This document shows positions 61,771 through 64,000 of a stretch of 64,000 bases of DNA, one piece after another (the stretch's first letter is position 1; each line of letters opens with the position of its first letter). Under the pieces are notes generated by a model that saw only the letters and a program-made list of their open reading frames with translations, had not been told where the DNA came from and did not search any database. The stretch covers positions 372,001-436,000 of the forward strand of contig CM074764.1 of the NCBI GenBank assembly GCA_037355855.1, read 5' to 3'. Position numbers and translations under genes: made by a program. The DNA is from Pseudo-nitzschia pungens (taxonomy: Eukaryota > Bacillariophyta > Bacillariophyceae > Bacillariales > Bacillariaceae).

Positions 61771-64000
61771 ATGGAACAACTTAACACACCAAAGAGCCCC
61801 GGTACGAATACCCAAGGTGCCAACAACATCACCAATGGCACAAGATCAAGGAATCGTAACCGACGAGGCAACAACCCAACCGGAAGTGGATCAACCTCCG
61901 AACGCAAGTTCACCGGACTAGACCAAGACGAACTGAAAGGAATCGTCATCGACGGATCCAAGTCAGGACAATATGACAAGCTCTTCGAGGGCCTAAAAAT
62001 TGTCGCCGGAAAGAAGAATTCAAAGGTCAAGACCACCCTAATCAACTCCACCAAACTAACGGAAGACGACTTCCTCCCAGCGATGCCCGATGCTGATCAG
62101 TACACCATCACAGCTGAGGATGGGTCAACGACAGTCAACGAGACAAAGAAACGCCTGTTAGAAGAGCTGTGGGTCAAGAAAGGCGAGCGCTCCACCAAAA
62201 GGTTTGAAACGTACAATGAAGACCTTAAAAGCATGTTCTCCACCATCGAAGGACAACTTAGCCCCGGAGTTAAGCAACACCTGAAGACTTGCGAGGAATG
62301 GAACACAATCGAAACCGCCCAAGACACGCTCGCACTACTCAATATCCTTCGTGAGTACTGCTATCGAGACAGCGCCACTAAGGTACATCCCATGGTGGAC
62401 GCCATAAACAAAATTTACAAGTTCTTTTCCTGTAAACAGGATGGAAACAAGGACGCAGCGACCTATGCTGAAGAGACGAAAGCGCGCTTTGATGTACTCA
62501 CCTCCGCTGGAATCACCATTCGATCCAAGGCAATGATCAAGTTGGCACTGAACAAGTCATTCACAGGGAAGACATATGAAGACTACCAACAAATGGAAGC
62601 CAGTGACAAGTCCAAGGTCCACCTAATTATGGACGAGATGCTACTCTCCGTCGTAATCGTAAACGGGAGCAACAACAAGATGCACCGGAACCTCGCAGGA
62701 GTCCTCAAAGATAACTATAGTCTTGGTTCAGACGTATACCCCACTACCCAGCCAAAGGCATTGGAGCTACTGAACCAATACAAATCGACTCGCTCGAAAG
62801 ATAACCAAGGTCAAGGAAAGAACAATAAAGGACAAAAACAAGGAGACAAGCAGGGTGAGACGACAGATGGAACCACCCTCGTGTCCAACGCCGTTGAAAC
62901 TGTACCGAACGAGGAACCGACCAATCAGGATGACGAGCCCACTGACTTGAGCGACGAGGCCAGTGACACAGACACAGACCGCAACGTCGGTCCAACCGTG
63001 AAGGAGGCCACGCAAGTTCTCATGGCAGCATTTGACGATGAGGACACTGAAGACGAATTATGTTTCCTCCAATCACACACACAAGAGAACACCACACGTA
63101 CCAACGATAACCCCACCGGAAAAATCAGGAGTGCGGACTCCCACACTGATCTGTATCAGTTTGGGGAAACTTCGGAATACATGTTCTCACAAGGAAAATC
63201 AAATAGCATCGACCCATACTGGTTATTACTGGATAGTCAAGCCACCTGCAACTGTGTAAGCAATCCGCGACTACTACGAAACATTCGCCGACACCCGAAA
63301 GGAAATAAGATCCGAATCCACTGCAACGCCGGAGTGGTTGTTGTGGATCAAATTGGACACTTACCTGGGTTTGGAACAGTGTGGTACCAGGAAGGAGGGA
63401 TGGCAAACATCCTATCCCTCAGTCTTGTCTCGGACACCTACCGAGTGACGTTGGACACCGCAATCACGCAATCGTTCTTCGTCCACAAGCCAGATGGGAG
63501 CACGCGCAGATTCACCCGGTCTGACACTGGGCTATACTACTGTGACTTAAGAGAAACCGATGGAACAATGCTCGCAATCACTTCGGTCGAAGGGCAGAAG
63601 AAACTGTACTCAGACCTGGACGTGCGGCGCGCCACCAAGGCACGGAAGTTACAAGAGATCCTTGGATTCCCAAGTCGTGGAGAATTCCTCAAGCTTGTGG
63701 ATAACAACGTGCTTCTTAATTGTCCGGTGACCAGGCGCGACGTCCTCGCTGCGGAAGACATTTTTGGCGCCAACACCAACATTATCAAAGGAAAGTCCGT
63801 TCGACAACAGCCATCACACGTGCGCGAGGACACCACCCCAGTGCCACTGGAAATCTTGGACCGTTACAAGAACGTAACAATAAGCATCGACATCTTTACG
63901 GTGAACGGTATCAAGTTCTTTCGCAGTGTATCACGACACCTTTACTTTCGTACGGTGTCCGCAATAGAGGACGCAACTCAAGCGACACTCGAGAAAAGCA
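61771..64000 (+). CDS. Ty1/copia Gag-Pol polyprotein, second family (C-terminus beyond window)
   Basis: The frame is open from the ATG at 61771 to the edge (743 codons). The Gag part (KVKTTLINSTKL, TYEDYQQMEASDKSKVHLIM, then a Lys/Gln-rich linker) has no CCHC knuckle. The protease region reads YWLLLDSQATCNCVSN with Asp488; DSQA replaces the usual D[ST]GA. A pre-integrase segment follows (ARKLQEILGFPSRGEF; NNVLLNCPVTRRDVLAAEDIFG; IKGKSVR), then the start of the integrase core (VTISIDIFTVNGIKFFRSVS). This layout resembles the large group of diatom copia elements (CoDi-like). It is unrelated in detail to the left element, which has two knuckles and DTGA. The intact frame suggests recent insertion. 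Confidence 0.85.
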   Translation, partial: MEQLNTPKSPGTNTQGANNITNGTRSRNRNRRGNNPTGSGSTSERKFTGLDQDELKGIVIDGSKSGQYDKLFEGLKIVAGKKNSKVKTTLINSTKLTEDDFLPAMPDADQYTITAEDGSTTVNETKKRLLEELWVKKGERSTKRFETYNEDLKSMFSTIEGQLSPGVKQHLKTCEEWNTIETAQDTLALLNILREYCYRDSATKVHPMVDAINKIYKFFSCKQDGNKDAATYAEETKARFDVLTSAGITIRSKAMIKLALNKSFTGKTYEDYQQMEASDKSKVHLIMDEMLLSVVIVNGSNNKMHRNLAGVLKDNYSLGSDVYPTTQPKALELLNQYKSTRSKDNQGQGKNNKGQKQGDKQGETTDGTTLVSNAVETVPNEEPTNQDDEPTDLSDEASDTDTDRNVGPTVKEATQVLMAAFDDEDTEDELCFLQSHTQENTTRTNDNPTGKIRSADSHTDLYQFGETSEYMFSQGKSNSIDPYWLLLDSQATCNCVSNPRLLRNIRRHPKGNKIRIHCNAGVVVVDQIGHLPGFGTVWYQEGGMANILSLSLVSDTYRVTLDTAITQSFFVHKPDGSTRRFTRSDTGLYYCDLRETDGTMLAITSVEGQKKLYSDLDVRRATKARKLQEILGFPSRGEFLKLVDNNVLLNCPVTRRDVLAAEDIFGANTNIIKGKSVRQQPSHVREDTTPVPLEILDRYKNVTISIDIFTVNGIKFFRSVSRHLYFRTVSAIEDATQATLEKS

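Noticed and set aside
1..64000. CRISPR array, bacterial operon or prophage
   Set aside because: Spliced genes, retrotransposons and a MITE indicate eukaryotic nuclear DNA; none of the repeats has the repeat-spacer structure of CRISPR.

Overview
The window looks like nuclear DNA of a diatom, probably a raphid pennate in the Pseudo-nitzschia/Fragilariopsis/Nitzschia range; the clade is inferred. The evidence is spliced genes with short GT-AG introns (150-330 bases), helicase-associated-domain proteins, a pair of DUF6824-like genes, a possible ASAF-type plastid presequence, homopolymer-rich linkers in proteins, and Ty1/copia retrotransposons. No bacterial operon, CRISPR array, rRNA or convincing tRNA gene was seen.

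Layout. Positions 1-5076 hold the 5' part of a copia element on the minus strand: LTR at 4653-5076 and a gag-pol frame open from 4552 to the window edge. A 38-base minisatellite (about 5640-6110) lies beside a helicase-associated-domain gene (6425-8563, minus). The AT-rich gap after it contains a Stowaway/mariner-like MITE (9852-10416). Next come a four-exon CLC chloride channel/transporter gene (11902-15698), a cupin/JmjC-type oxygenase (16734-18461) and a putative plastid protein (19158-19883). A TPR-like protein (22426-23427, minus) and two divergent DUF6824-like paralogues (26119-28390 minus, 30665-32524 plus) follow. An ORF-poor, CpG-rich stretch (about 34150-37180) separates these from a second helicase-associated-domain gene (39068-40549).

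The right half holds a DTW-domain/GNAT fusion (41620-44694, minus), a coiled-coil protein (46688-48313), an LRR protein (49645-51201), a frameshifted saccharopine-dehydrogenase-like reductase (53563-55286), a second coiled-coil protein with the same C-terminal tag (55854 to about 58024, minus) and an RRM-like frame (58449-58853, minus). A second, unrelated copia element starts at about 61379 and runs off the right edge.

The genes are ordinary dispersed eukaryotic loci with no obvious shared pathway. The two copia elements face outward. The most unusual unexplained signal is a short motif, GTAAGGTTAC and its reverse complement, scattered through the intergenic DNA far more often than chance and sometimes as near-perfect hairpins. 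A local duplication at 37.8-38.2 kb differs between its copies partly by gain or loss of this motif. Other notable items are the DTW-GNAT fusion, the shared PLKIED C-terminus, the seven-heptad tandem repeat in one coiled coil, and the altered internal acidic pair in the CLC protein. All reading is by eye; homology calls come from motif recognition without database search.
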